NCBI RefSeq assembly: GCF_051304405.1
Contig: NZ_JBPPGG010000006.1
Coordinates: 46,089 to 110,088, forward strand
Reading direction: 5' to 3'
Length of the DNA stretch: 64,000 bases
Source: Pedomonas sp051304405
Lineage (GTDB): Bacteria > Pseudomonadota > Alphaproteobacteria > Sphingomonadales > Sphingomonadaceae
Translations under genes and position numbers: made by a program
Shown: positions 17,297-26,314 of the stretch, piece after piece
Position numbering within the stretch: the first letter of the stretch is position 1
How the letters are laid out: every line of letters begins with the position of its first letter
The notes under the pieces: generated by a model
Database searches by the model: none
Told to the model about the DNA's origin: nothing
Seen by the model: the letters and a program-made list of their open reading frames with translations, nothing else

Positions 17297-17617
17297 CTAG
17301 AGGGCGCGGCGGCGCGCCGACCAGCGCATGTCGTCGTCCTCCCGGCGGAACGCCACCATGCCGAGCACGAACCCCAGGGCGGCTGCAATCAGCACAGCGG
17401 CGACCGGCTGGTCCGAAATCCGGCGGCTGACGGTGTGGGCGGCGTCCTCCGCCACATGGCGCGCCTCGCCATAGAGGTGCCGGGCCCGGCCGCGCAGACG
17501 GCGGCGCATACCCCGGGTTTCGCTGCCGTCCTCGTCCTCGGGGACGGTGCCGAAGGCCTCCCGGGCGCCGGTCGACATTGTCCTCATGTAGCGTTCCGTC
17601 CTGCGCTCGTTCGCCAT
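17297..17617 (-). CDS. Small DUF883/ElaB-like membrane-anchored protein
   Basis: A 106-residue protein: a charged, helical N-terminal 70 residues, then one membrane helix (VAAVLIAAALGFVLGMVAF) ending in RREDDDMRW. The helix with its preceding ISDQP corresponds to the C-terminus of ribosome-associated ElaB/YqjD-type proteins and mirrors the SEHPVRSLLIAGA end of the CsbD neighbour, so the two genes share a tail. AGGAGG precedes the ATG. Confidence 0.75.
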   Translation of the reverse strand: MANERRTERYMRTMSTGAREAFGTVPEDEDGSETRGMRRRLRGRARHLYGEARHVAEDAAHTVSRRISDQPVAAVLIAAALGFVLGMVAFRREDDDMRWSARRRAL

Positions 17618-17697
17618 TGGCTGCCTCCTGTGAGAAGGGGGGGACGGCCAGACCGCCGCGCCGGTTCAGCCGGCGGGACGGTCCGGCCGGGTCCGGG

Positions 17698-18111
17698 TCA
17701 GTGGGTGCTGGGCCGGATGGTGTCCATCGCCTGCATGCAGGCCTGCTCGCAGCGGCGGCAGCTCTCGGCGCACACCTGGCAGTGCTCATGGCGATCGGCG
17801 TGACGCTCGCATTCCTCGGCGCACAGGCGGCAGGCGGTGCCGCAGGCCTGAAGCATCATGCGGATCAGCTCCTCGTTCGAGCCGGTGCGGCGGGTGGCGA
17901 TGCTGGCCATGGCGGTGCACAGGTCGGCGCAGTCGAGGTCGAGGCGGATGCACTGGCGCAGCTCGTGCACCATGTCCTCGGCAAGGCAGGCGTCCGCGCA
18001 GGAAATGCACACCTGGGCGCAGTCGCAGCATTCCTCGATACAGCGGATGAGAATGTCATTGGTGTTGCCGCGCACATCCGGATGCGTGCGGATCATCTCT
18101 TGAGCATGCAT
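17698..18111 (-). CDS. Four-helix-bundle copper-binding protein (DUF326/Csp-like)
   Basis: A 137-residue protein rich in paired cysteines and histidines: CIEECCDCAQVCISCADAC, then LDLDCADLC, QACGTACRLCAEEC and CQVCAESCRRCEQAC. These line the inside of a four-helix bundle in the copper storage protein (Csp) and DUF326 families. No signal peptide is visible, suggesting a cytosolic copper store like Csp3. No copper regulator or exporter adjoins; its neighbours are small stress genes. Confidence 0.85.
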   Translation of the reverse strand: MHAQEMIRTHPDVRGNTNDILIRCIEECCDCAQVCISCADACLAEDMVHELRQCIRLDLDCADLCTAMASIATRRTGSNEELIRMMLQACGTACRLCAEECERHADRHEHCQVCAESCRRCEQACMQAMDTIRPSTH

Positions 18112-18271
18112 GGATACACCTCTTGCAATGGCTTGGGGGGCTGGACACCGGGCCGCGCAGGCAGCCCGGCGGATGCTGGAGGAACATCAGCCATGCAGGG
18201 AGGTTCCGATCCGCTCACCGCGTCGGGCGCGGGGCTCGGGTGCGGGCTTCGGGCGCAATCAGGGGCGGCGG

Positions 18272-19492
18272 TCAGTCCAGCCGGGTGAACAGGCCATAGA
18301 GGGTGGGTTTGAGATAGAGGTCGGTGGCCTCCTGCGCCGTCACGTCCGGCACCAGGCGCATCATCTCCAGCACGGAGTTGATGCCGGCGAGCAGCATCTG
18401 CGCCGCCAGGAACGGATCGACGGCGCGCAGCGAGCCGTCGGCGATGCCGTCCGAAATCATCGCGGCGAAGCGGTGGGAGAGGCGGTTGGCCTCCACCAGC
18501 ACCGGGCGGCGAATGGAATCGGGCAGCACGCTCAGCGCGGAGGCGCGCATCAGCGGCCCGTGGTCGGAGAGCTGGAACGCCACCAGGCTGGCGGCGGCGG
18601 CGGTCAGCCGGGCCCAGCCGTTGCCCTCCAGCGCCGCCGCGGCCAGCTGGGTGCGGCGGATGATCTCGAAGCTGCGCTCGAAGCAGGCGATGACCAGATC
18701 GTCCTTGGCGTCATTGTGGTGATAGAAGGCGCCCTTGGTGACGTTGAGGCTCTCGGCGATGCGGGCGACGGAGGCACCCCGGTAGCCGATCTCGTTGATG
18801 AGCCGGGTGGCGGCCATCAGGAAGGCGTCCGCGCCGTTGTCCCGCGCGCCGGGCAGGGCAGGGGTCAGCAGGCGGGGCGCCCAGACGGCGCCGGGCCGGG
18901 CAACACCGCCCAGCAGCGTCTCCAGCACCCGGCGGGTGAGGCGCGGGGCGTCTCCGGCGTCGTACTGCTCGACCCACACCACCGACCACAGCAGCTGCTC
19001 GAGAATGAGGTTGGTCCGGGCATTGAGGCCGCGCCGTCCGGCCCAGGCCAGTTCCGGCCCGTCGAGAAGGCCGCGCAGGCGCCGCAACATCGCCTGCAGG
19101 GCTTCGCGCACCACCTCGGCATGGGGCGGCCGCAGCGCGCGCAGCTCGTCGAACCGCGCCAGGGGCGGGGCCTCGCCCGCGCGGATGAGGAAATGGTTCT
19201 CCAGACACAGACCGATCAGCCGCTCCAGCCGGGCGGCGGCATCGGGGGCGTGCCGGGCTTCGTCGATCATGCCGTCCCAGCGCTCGATGGCGCGCAACAT
19301 GCACGCCGCCACCAGATCTTCCTTGCGGGGGAAATAGTAGGCAACGCTGGTCGTGGTCAGCCCGACGGCGGCGGCCACCTCGGCGAAGGTCACACCGCGC
19401 ACGCCCTGCTGGTTGAGCAGGTCGATCGCCGCCGTCAGCACAGCTTCCTTGCGGGCATTGTAGCGCGGAGTTCCGGCCGACCTTGCTGTCAT
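18272..19492 (-). CDS. Double TetR-family transcriptional regulator
   Basis: A 406-residue protein with two complete TetR units in one chain. Unit 1 (residues 1-200) has the HTH VTFAEVAAAVGLTTTSVAYYFPRKEDL. Unit 2 (about 215-406) has the HTH ASVARIAESLNVTKGAFYHHNDAKDDL. Each is followed by its own helical ligand domain. Usual TetR proteins are about 200 residues, so this is a fusion that may act as a pseudo-dimer. It is divergent from tag, and the 223-bp gap is the likely operator site. The ligand is unknown. Confidence 0.88.
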   Translation of the reverse strand: MTARSAGTPRYNARKEAVLTAAIDLLNQQGVRGVTFAEVAAAVGLTTTSVAYYFPRKEDLVAACMLRAIERWDGMIDEARHAPDAAARLERLIGLCLENHFLIRAGEAPPLARFDELRALRPPHAEVVREALQAMLRRLRGLLDGPELAWAGRRGLNARTNLILEQLLWSVVWVEQYDAGDAPRLTRRVLETLLGGVARPGAVWAPRLLTPALPGARDNGADAFLMAATRLINEIGYRGASVARIAESLNVTKGAFYHHNDAKDDLVIACFERSFEIIRRTQLAAAALEGNGWARLTAAAASLVAFQLSDHGPLMRASALSVLPDSIRRPVLVEANRLSHRFAAMISDGIADGSLRAVDPFLAAQMLLAGINSVLEMMRLVPDVTAQEATDLYLKPTLYGLFTRLD

Positions 19493-19715
19493 TGTGTCCT
19501 CGGTTGCGGGTGACAGCCGGCCCCGGTTTCACCCGGAGCGCGGTGTCTGTCACAATAGGAAGCAGCCGGCCGCCTTGAAAACGAGCAAAAAGCGGGGGTA
19601 CGGCCTTCCCGATGGGGAGGGGTGGGGTCGCACGCGTCTTGAGAACAAAAACCGAACATGGCACTATCTCGCGCCGGACAACAGGGGGCCGGATAACAGG
19701 GAGGAACCCGCCGCC

Positions 19716-20330
19716 ATGACAGACACGCCACTGGCCGAAGGGCCGGACGGCCAGCCGCGCTGCGCCTGGTGCCTGGCCACGCCGGCCTACCAGCACTACC
19801 ACGACACCGAATGGGGCTTTCCGGTGGGGGACGACCGGCGGCTGTTCGAGAAAATCTCCCTCGAAGGCTTTCAGTGCGGCCTCAGCTGGCTCACCATCCT
19901 CAACAAGCGGGAGGCCTTCCGCGCGGCCTTCGCCGGGTTCGATTTCGAGGCGGTGGCCCGCTTCGGCGAGGCGGACGTGGCCCGCCTGCTGCAGAACCCC
20001 GGCATCGTGCGCCATCGCGGCAAGATCGAGGCGGTCATCAACAACGCGCGCTGCGCTATTGCCCTGCGGGAGAAGGAAGGCTCGCTGGCCGCCTTCTTCT
20101 GGCGCTTCGAGCCGGACCCGGTGGTCCACGCCCGGCGCGGCCTTGTGGCGGAGACGCCCGAGTCGGCTGCCCTTTCCCGGGCGCTGCGCAAGCAGGGGTG
20201 GCGGTACGTCGGCCCCACCACCCTGCACGCCTTCATGCAGGCCATGGGTCTGGTTAACGATCATGCGCCGGGGTGCTGCACCCGCGCGCGGGCGGAGGCG
20301 GCGCGGCAGGCGTTCCGGCGGCCGGCCTGA
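19716..20330 (+). CDS. tag: DNA-3-methyladenine glycosylase I
   Basis: A 204-residue base-excision repair enzyme removing 3-methyladenine. RCAWC near residue 15 gives two zinc cysteines. YHDTEWGFPVGDDRRLFEKISLEGFQCGLSW is the family core with the substrate-pocket Glu and Trp, and the C-terminal GLVNDHAPGC supplies the remaining zinc ligands. Length and order are normal. GGGAGGAACC precedes the ATG. A 46-bp piece of this gene (20094-20139) is duplicated at 21576-21621. Confidence 0.94.
   Translation: MTDTPLAEGPDGQPRCAWCLATPAYQHYHDTEWGFPVGDDRRLFEKISLEGFQCGLSWLTILNKREAFRAAFAGFDFEAVARFGEADVARLLQNPGIVRHRGKIEAVINNARCAIALREKEGSLAAFFWRFEPDPVVHARRGLVAETPESAALSRALRKQGWRYVGPTTLHAFMQAMGLVNDHAPGCCTRARAEAARQAFRRPA
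20094..20139 (+). repeat. Source copy of 46-bp duplicated tag segment
   Basis: These 46 bases inside tag, coding for FFWRFEPDPVVHARR, are identical to 21576-21621. The match ends at both sides within one base. Confidence 0.9.
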
Positions 20331-20470
20331 CGCCGCTTCGCGCAAACCTGATGTCGTCGCACGAAAGTGTCTTGACCGATGGGAGACTTGGCAGGAAACT
20401 GCTAATATCAACAATAAATATTTAACGATATGTCCGGCAGAGTGCGGGCGCACATCGCGGAGAGGTCGAT

Positions 20471-21556
20471 ATGGCACAGTCTGCACGTCTTCTGTTCGGT
20501 GTCGCTCTGGTTGCCAATGTTTTCGCCCTGGGCCCGGCGCACGCGGGGCCGGTGACGGCCCTTGAGGCCCTGCGCGAATACAACCTGATCGTCTTTGACG
20601 ATTTCAGGCTGACCCAGGACATCCAGGGCGCCGTCTACGTGGGCGGGAACCTGACCGGCGGCAACATGGTGGGCGCCAACTTCGGTTCATACACCGGCGC
20701 GACCGGCCTCACCGTCGCAGGTGACGTCATGGTGTCGAACCTCAAGGTGAAGAACAGCGACCTCTACGTCGGCGGCAATGTGGTCTCGGGCCTGGTGGAA
20801 ATTCAGGACGGCGGCAGCGCCTATGTGGGCGGCACCGCCGCGCCGGATGCGATCCGGCTCAACGGCAACCCCGCCGGGCGCACCATCGAGACCGGCAGCA
20901 CCCGCCCGCAGGACAAGCTGCTGGATGTGGCCGATTTTCTCGCCCTGTCGTCCGCGCTGGCGAGCCGGGAGGCGGAGGTCCGCTATTCCTCGGCCGATAT
21001 TCTTGATCCCAACAATTTCCGCATCACAGTCGCCGACCTTGATGGCGACGGCGTCGCCGTTGTGTCGCTGGAAGCGGGCTTTCTGGACTCGCTGAGCAGC
21101 TACGGCCTTTATGGCGACGGCATTGCCGGCCTCGACACCATCATCATCAACGTCGGGGGCACGCACATCTCCATCGGCGCCAACTGGCAGACCGGCGGCC
21201 TGCCCAACTCCCTGTTCGCGAGCGAGCACGTCATCTGGAATTTCTACGAGGCGGAAGTGCTCACCTTCGACCGCCAGATCTTCGGCTCGGTGCTGGCGCC
21301 GGGCGCGCGCGTCTCCAACGTCACGCCCATCGACGGCACCCTGGTTGCGGGCAGCTTCACCCAGAACGGGCAGGTGCACTGGCCCGGCTACCGGGGCACG
21401 TTAATCACCTTCGACCCGCCGCCGGTGGAGATCGCCGCGCCCGCATCGGCAGGCGTGCTGGGTCTCGGCCTCGCCGGCCTCGTCTTCGTCCAGCGCCGGC
21501 GCCCGGAGCCGGGCCGTTTGCCGCGCGGGGACTCTGTGCTGCCAGCAGCAATTTAG
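20471..21556 (+). CDS. Choice-of-anchor A family protein, PEP-CTERM-like tail, paralogue 1
   Basis: A 361-residue secreted protein. A signal peptide (to AHAG, about residue 26) is followed by a beta-rich choice-of-anchor A domain (EYNLIVFDDF, VYVGGNLTGGNMVG, VIWNFYEAEVLTFDRQIFGSVLAPGA). The tail APASAGVLGLGLAGLVFVQRRR resembles a PEP-CTERM sorting signal, but the Pro-Glu-Pro is replaced by AAPAS. After RRR the frame continues 17 residues into the downstream hairpin, unlike paralogue 2, which stops at once. GAGAGGT precedes the ATG. It is probably exported and perhaps handled by an exosortase encoded elsewhere. Confidence 0.85.
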   Translation: MAQSARLLFGVALVANVFALGPAHAGPVTALEALREYNLIVFDDFRLTQDIQGAVYVGGNLTGGNMVGANFGSYTGATGLTVAGDVMVSNLKVKNSDLYVGGNVVSGLVEIQDGGSAYVGGTAAPDAIRLNGNPAGRTIETGSTRPQDKLLDVADFLALSSALASREAEVRYSSADILDPNNFRITVADLDGDGVAVVSLEAGFLDSLSSYGLYGDGIAGLDTIIINVGGTHISIGANWQTGGLPNSLFASEHVIWNFYEAEVLTFDRQIFGSVLAPGARVSNVTPIDGTLVAGSFTQNGQVHWPGYRGTLITFDPPPVEIAAPASAGVLGLGLAGLVFVQRRRPEPGRLPRGDSVLPAAI

Positions 21557-21577
21557 CCTGGCAGTTTCATTTTTTTT
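21539..21577 (+). terminator. Terminator hairpin after paralogue 1
   Basis: CTGCCAG (21539-21545) pairs with CTGGCAG (21558-21564), followed by TTTCATTTTTTT. The gene's stop codon (21554-21556) lies in the loop. The same element recurs after paralogue 2 near 22864-22898. Confidence 0.75.
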
Positions 21578-21621
21578 CTTCTGGCGCTTCGAGCCGGACC
21601 CGGTGGTCCACGCCCGGCGCG
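21576..21621 (+). repeat. 46-bp copy of a tag fragment in the intergenic region
   Basis: Identical to 20094-20139 of tag. It is directly joined to the T-run of the terminator of paralogue 1. It is too short to encode anything functional and looks like a scar of a recent duplication. Confidence 0.9.
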
Positions 21622-21797
21622 ACAAATTTTCGCGCGGCCGTGACGGGGCGGCGCAACCCCCTGATCTGGCACGACTTTTGGCCGTTTCGGGCCTCGCCCC
21701 CCCGTTTTTGCCCGTCCGGCTTGGAAAACTCCGTTTGCATACCGATATGAAAGGGATAAGGCAGAGATGTTTGTACACTTAGCGTAAAGGTGAGCGT

Positions 21798-22838
21798 ATG
21801 CGGCGGCCGTGGTGTATTGCAGGTGTTCTGGCCGTGGTTTTCGGGGCTCAGGCCCCTGCGCAGGCGGGTCCGGTCACGGCGCTCGAGGCCATGCGCGACT
21901 ACAATCTCATCGTCTTTGACGATTTCGATCTGCGTCACGACATTCAGGGCAGCATCTACGTTGGCGGCAACCTGACCGGAAACAACATGGTCGGGTCCAA
22001 CAACACCCGCTACACGGGAACTGCGGGCCTCACCGTCGCGGGCGACGTGAAGGCCTCCGGCATCAAGGTCAAGAACGGTGATTTCTACGCGGGCGGCAAT
22101 GTCTCCGGCCTGGTTGAAATCCAGGATGGCGGCAGCGCCTACGTGGGCGGCACCGTCGCGTCGAATTCCGTCCGCCTGACCGGCAACACGAGCGGCCGCG
22201 TCGTGGAGGCCGGCAGCGACGCCGCGCGCGGAAAGCTGCTCGATGTTTCTGACTTCCTGGCCCTGTCGGCCGATCTGGCGAGCCGCGAGGCGGACATCCG
22301 CTACACGGCGGCCGACGTCCGCGACCGGAACAACTTCCGCCTCCAGCTGGCGGACACCAACGGCGACGGCCTCACCGTGCTCAATCTCGACGACGGTTTT
22401 CTCGGCGCGCTCAGCAGCTACGGCTTCTATGGCGACGACATCGCCGGGCTCGGCACCATCGTCGTGAACGTCGCAGGCAAGAACAACTCCCTCGGTGCCA
22501 ACTGGCAGCAGGGCGGCCTGCCCGACAACCTGTTCGCCAGCCAGAACATCATCTGGAATTTCTACGAGGCGGAGGTGCTCACCTTCGACCGCCAGATTTT
22601 CGGCTCGGTGCTGGCGCCGGGTGCCCATGTCTCCAACGTCACGCCCATCGACGGCACCCTGGTCGCGGGCAGCTTCACCCAGAACGGCCAGGTCCATCTG
22701 CCCGGGTTCACCGGCGACATTTCCTTCCCCTCCACGCTGCGGCCGGCCGTGCCCGCCGAGGAGATCCCGGAGCCCCTTTCGGTCGCGCTGCTGGGGATGG
22801 GCCTTGTCGGTGTTGCCTGTCTGCGCCGGCGGTCCTGA
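21798..22838 (+). CDS. Choice-of-anchor A family protein with PEP-CTERM signal, paralogue 2
   Basis: A 346-residue paralogue of the gene at 20471, sharing long stretches (EYNLIVFDDF-like start, FYEAEVLTFDRQIFGSVLAP, NVTPIDGTLVAGSFTQNGQVH). A signal peptide ends near AQAG (residue 26). The C-terminus IPEPLSVALLGMGLVGVACL plus RRRS is a standard PEP-CTERM signal: PEP, membrane helix, basic cluster. It should be anchored or processed by an exosortase system, which is not in this window. It likely arose by tandem duplication with paralogue 1. Confidence 0.9.
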   Translation: MRRPWCIAGVLAVVFGAQAPAQAGPVTALEAMRDYNLIVFDDFDLRHDIQGSIYVGGNLTGNNMVGSNNTRYTGTAGLTVAGDVKASGIKVKNGDFYAGGNVSGLVEIQDGGSAYVGGTVASNSVRLTGNTSGRVVEAGSDAARGKLLDVSDFLALSADLASREADIRYTAADVRDRNNFRLQLADTNGDGLTVLNLDDGFLGALSSYGFYGDDIAGLGTIVVNVAGKNNSLGANWQQGGLPDNLFASQNIIWNFYEAEVLTFDRQIFGSVLAPGAHVSNVTPIDGTLVAGSFTQNGQVHLPGFTGDISFPSTLRPAVPAEEIPEPLSVALLGMGLVGVACLRRRS

Positions 22839-22841
22839 GCA

Positions 22842-22875
22842 GGTGCTGGCGGCAGGCGTGCTTGCTGCCAGCACC
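22842..22875 (+). terminator. Terminator-like hairpin after paralogue 2
   Basis: GGTGCTGGCGGC (22842-22853) pairs with GCTGCCAGCACC (22864-22875) at 11 of 12 positions. AATTTAGCCTAGCAGTTTCATT follows, an element shared with the 3' end of paralogue 1. The T-run is weak. Confidence 0.55.
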
Positions 22876-23099
22876 AATTTAGCCTAGCAGTTTCATTAGT
22901 TTATCCCGGTCTGGGCCGGTGTCAGCGTTGGTTGCCAAGAATGAATTGCAGGGCAGCCAGCGGCACCTGACCGGAGGCACATAAAAACAAGGCCTCGCAT
23001 TCCCGCCGTTCAAGCCGGCGCCCTGCGCAAGACCAGCGCGGAACGGCTGCCCAATCCCGGGCAGACCGCCCCGACGCTGGCACGGGGGAGGGCCTGGTT

Positions 23100-25508
23100 A
23101 TGAAGTGTGTGTCCGGTTTTGTGGCGCGGTATGGGGTGCGTTTGGCGTGCGGCGTTGCCGCGCTTGCGCTGGCGGGGCCAGCGCTCGCGCAGGATGGCGC
23201 GGCGGATGCGGCGGCCGGGGAGGCCGCCAGCGAAGGCTTCTATCACGACATCATCGTCACGGCCCGCAAGCGGGCGGAAAGCCTGATGGACGTGCCGGTC
23301 GCCGTCTCGGCGCTCGGCGCGCAGGACATCAACCGCTACGCCGCCAATGACCTTCAGAAAATCGGCCAGATGGTGCCGCAGGTCATCATCGCCAAGACCG
23401 GCGGCGGCGGCGCGGGCGCGTCCTTCGCCATTCGCGGCATCGGCTCGTCCTCGCTGGACGCGGGCATCGAGCAGACCGTCTCGGTCAACCTGGACGGCAT
23501 TCAGGTCAGCCGTGGCCGCCTTGCGACCCAGGGATTTTTCGATATCGAGCAGGTGGAAGTGCTCAAGGGCCCGCAGGCGCTGTTCTTCGGCAAGAACAGC
23601 CCGGGCGGCGTGATCTCGCTGCGCTCGGCGGGTGCCACCAAGACCTGGCAGGGCTATGCCCGCGCCGGTTACGAATTCAAGGCGGACGAGCGCTTCATCG
23701 AGGGCGCGGTCTCCGGTCCCATCAGCGAGACGCTGGGCGTGCGCCTGGCCATGCGCGGCCAGAAGATGGACGGCTACATGAAGAACGTGGCCGGGCCGTT
23801 CACCATTCCCGACGATCCGGACTACACCCGCCCCGGCGCGGGGGATGACCGCTCGCCCGCAACCGAGGAGGTGCTGGCCCGCCTGACGCTGGAGTGGACC
23901 CCCACCGACCGGTTCAACGCCACGGCCAAGGTGTTCGTCAGCGACTACAAGGACAACGGCGAGACCGCGGGCGTCGAGACCATCTGCGACACCACCAACA
24001 ACACGCTGATGCTGGGGGCGGGCGAGTTCGTCGCCGACCCCTACGGCGACTGCAAGCTGAACGGCCGCCGCTCGTCCACCGCGCTGCCCAAGGAGCGCGC
24101 GGCGCAATACACCGGCGCGCGCGATGGCCGGCCGTACACCAGGTACAAGTCGGTCCTCAGCTCGCTCACCATGAACTACGAGCTGCCGACGGTCACCTTC
24201 ACCTCCGTGACCGGCTACTGGCGCTACGCGAACAAGGGCTTCGACAACTTCGACTACACCGCCGCCGGCGCGGTGTGGGGCCGCAACGACGACACCAGCC
24301 AGGCCTTCAGCCAGGAAATCCGCGCGGCGTCCGATCTGGACGGCCCGTTCAATTTCGTGGTCGGCGGCTACTATGAAAAAATGCGCCGCTCGACGGTGGG
24401 CCATGGCCAGATTTTCGCGCTGGGGCTGGACCCCACCACCGGCCTCTACAACAACTGGGCGCTGCGCTCGCGCAATCGCGGCACCACCTGGTCGTTCTTT
24501 GGCCAGGCGATCATCGACATCACCGACAATGTCGAACTGGCGGGCGGTGCGCGCTGGACGTGGGAAGAAAAATTCGCCCGCGTCGGCCACAGCTACATGC
24601 ACGACCTGCTGGAGCAGATCGGCGGGTTCCTGCCCGAGGGCCAGTATGTGAACGGCCACTACCGGGACGACAACTGGTCGCCGGAAGTCACGCTCAGCTG
24701 GCACCCGTCCGACCGCTCCACCCTCTATGTTGCCTACAAGACCGGCTACAAGTCCGGCGGCTTCTCCAACCCGTCCTCGCTGGCGTCCGACGCCACCGCC
24801 AACGACCTGCGGTTCGGCGCGGAAACCGCCAAGGGCGGCGAGCTGGGCGCGAAGGGCTCGTTCCTGAACGGGGCGCTGTCGCTGAACGCGGCGGTCTACC
24901 GCTACAAGTTCGAGGATCTCCAGCTCACCTCGTTCAATGCGGCCAATGCCACCTTCTCCATCCGCAACGCCGCCTCGGCCCGCACCACCGGCGCGGAGCT
25001 GGAGGCCAGCTATGCGGTGAACGAGGCGCTCACCCTGCGCGGCGCCGTCGGCTACAACCGGGCGAAGTATCTCAACTTCGCGGGCGCGCCCTGTTACTCG
25101 GGCCAGGTCAACCCGGATGGCTCGCCGTGCGTCACGCAGGATCTCACCGGCACGGCGCTGCCGCGCGCGCCCAAGTGGAACATGAATGGCGGCTTCACCT
25201 TCGATACGCCGCTCACCGACGTGCTCGCGCTCGGCTTCAGCGCGGACGTCAACTACACCAGCGGCTACTGGATGCAGGAAAACCAGAACCCGGGCAGCTG
25301 GCAGAAGGGCTTTGCCCGCCTCAACGCCAGCGTGCGCCTGCACGAGGTGGAGGACGCCTGGGAGTTGGCGGTCATCGGCCGCAACCTCACCAACAAATAT
25401 TACGGCGTCGCCTCCTTCGACAAAACGCTCGGCACGCCCGACAACATCGGCATCGCCATCGGGCGTCCGCGTGAGGTGCTGCTCCAGGCCACCTACCGTT
25501 TCCGCTGA
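23100..25508 (+). CDS. TonB-dependent outer-membrane receptor
   Basis: An 802-residue receptor. A signal peptide ends at ALAQ (about residue 31). A TonB-box-like DIIVTARKR precedes the plug (SLMDVPVAVSALGAQDINRYAANDL to GPQALFFGKNSPGGVISL). The remainder is the 22-strand barrel ending in the terminal aromatic strand VLLQATYRFR. It resembles the large receptor set of sphingomonads that imports organic ligands or siderophores; the ligand is not readable. GGGGGAGG precedes the ATG, and a strong terminator follows 23 bp after the stop. Confidence 0.93.
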   Translation: MKCVSGFVARYGVRLACGVAALALAGPALAQDGAADAAAGEAASEGFYHDIIVTARKRAESLMDVPVAVSALGAQDINRYAANDLQKIGQMVPQVIIAKTGGGGAGASFAIRGIGSSSLDAGIEQTVSVNLDGIQVSRGRLATQGFFDIEQVEVLKGPQALFFGKNSPGGVISLRSAGATKTWQGYARAGYEFKADERFIEGAVSGPISETLGVRLAMRGQKMDGYMKNVAGPFTIPDDPDYTRPGAGDDRSPATEEVLARLTLEWTPTDRFNATAKVFVSDYKDNGETAGVETICDTTNNTLMLGAGEFVADPYGDCKLNGRRSSTALPKERAAQYTGARDGRPYTRYKSVLSSLTMNYELPTVTFTSVTGYWRYANKGFDNFDYTAAGAVWGRNDDTSQAFSQEIRAASDLDGPFNFVVGGYYEKMRRSTVGHGQIFALGLDPTTGLYNNWALRSRNRGTTWSFFGQAIIDITDNVELAGGARWTWEEKFARVGHSYMHDLLEQIGGFLPEGQYVNGHYRDDNWSPEVTLSWHPSDRSTLYVAYKTGYKSGGFSNPSSLASDATANDLRFGAETAKGGELGAKGSFLNGALSLNAAVYRYKFEDLQLTSFNAANATFSIRNAASARTTGAELEASYAVNEALTLRGAVGYNRAKYLNFAGAPCYSGQVNPDGSPCVTQDLTGTALPRAPKWNMNGGFTFDTPLTDVLALGFSADVNYTSGYWMQENQNPGSWQKGFARLNASVRLHEVEDAWELAVIGRNLTNKYYGVASFDKTLGTPDNIGIAIGRPREVLLQATYRFR

Positions 25509-25531
25509 CCTCAAGAGCCCCCTGAGGTTGG

Positions 25532-25567
25532 CCCGGCCGGGCACGTCCCGGCCGGGTCTTTTGTTTT
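25532..25567 (+). terminator. Rho-independent terminator after TonB receptor
   Basis: CCCGGCCGGG (25532-25541) pairs with CCCGGCCGGG (25547-25556), a perfect 10-bp stem with a five-base loop, followed by TCTTTTGTTTTT. Confidence 0.92.
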
Positions 25568-25665
25568 TCGGGCGGGATTTTTTGCGGGCCGGCACCTTGC
25601 CCCGCAGCCGGGGCGCGGATTATCGAAGGCAGCCCCGGCGGGCGAACAGGCGGCATGAGGACGAC

Positions 25666-26136
25666 ATGGCAAAATCCACTCCCGCGGTTGTGGCGCTCCA
25701 GCGCGCAGGCGTCGATTTCACGCTTCACACCTACGACTACGCGCCGGGCGACCAGCGGGTCGGCCTTCAGGCGGCGCAGGCGCTGGGGGTCGATCCGGCC
25801 GAGGTGTACAAGACGCTCATGGTGCTGGTGGACGGCAAGCCTGTGTGCGCCATTGCTCCGTCGGACCGGGAGATCAGCCTCAAGCGGCTGGCGGCGGCGG
25901 CGGGCGGCAAGGCCGCGCACATGATGCCGGTGCCGGATGCGGAGCGGATCACCGGCTATCGCGTTGGCGGCATCAGCCCGTTCGGCCAGCGCCGCCGCGT
26001 GCCGGTCTTTCTGGAGGAAGCGGCGCAGGGCCTGCCGCGCATTTTTCTCAACGGCGGCCAGCGCGGCCTTCAGGTCCGGCTCGACCCGCGGGAGATTGTC
26101 CGCGTGCTGGGCGCGACGCCCGCCGCCCTCGTCTGA
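25666..26136 (+). CDS. ybaK: Cys-tRNA(Pro) deacylase, YbaK/EbsC family
   Basis: A 156-residue single-domain editing protein. DPAEVYKTLMVLVDGKPVCAI contains the substrate-site lysine region, followed by EISLKRLAAAAGGK, RITGYRVGGISPFGQRR and IFLNGGQRGLQV, the usual YbaK order. It hydrolyses Cys mischarged on tRNA-Pro. The ATG at 25666 follows GAGGACGAC; a longer open frame would overlap the receptor gene. Confidence 0.93.
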   Translation: MAKSTPAVVALQRAGVDFTLHTYDYAPGDQRVGLQAAQALGVDPAEVYKTLMVLVDGKPVCAIAPSDREISLKRLAAAAGGKAAHMMPVPDAERITGYRVGGISPFGQRRRVPVFLEEAAQGLPRIFLNGGQRGLQVRLDPREIVRVLGATPAALV

Positions 26137-26164
26137 CCTTCCGGTTTCCCTCCTCGCGCGCGCG

Positions 26165-26184
26165 GCGAAAACCCGGCGGACGCC
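26165..26184 (+). repeat. 20-bp direct repeat, left copy
   Basis: GCGAAAACCCGGCGGACGCC lies 29 bp after the ybaK stop and is identical to 28504-28523 after the M48 gene. The two copies flank the DUF898-M48 gene pair. It resembles the iteron (GCGAAAAGTCAGCGGACG) but differs at three central bases. Confidence 0.8.
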
Positions 26185-26314
26185 GCCCGCCGCTGAGGCT
26201 TCCCCTGTTCAGGTAGGACCCCCGCGCCTCTGATTGACCGGTTTGTATCCCCACCCTTACGTTTTTGGGCGCAATGCCCGGTTGGGGGGGCGACTGGTAG
26301 AGGGGAGGGGACTC

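Noticed and set aside
23010..25595. 861-codon open frame antisense to the TonB receptor
   Set aside because: It mirrors the codon bias of the receptor; no domain, no ribosome site.
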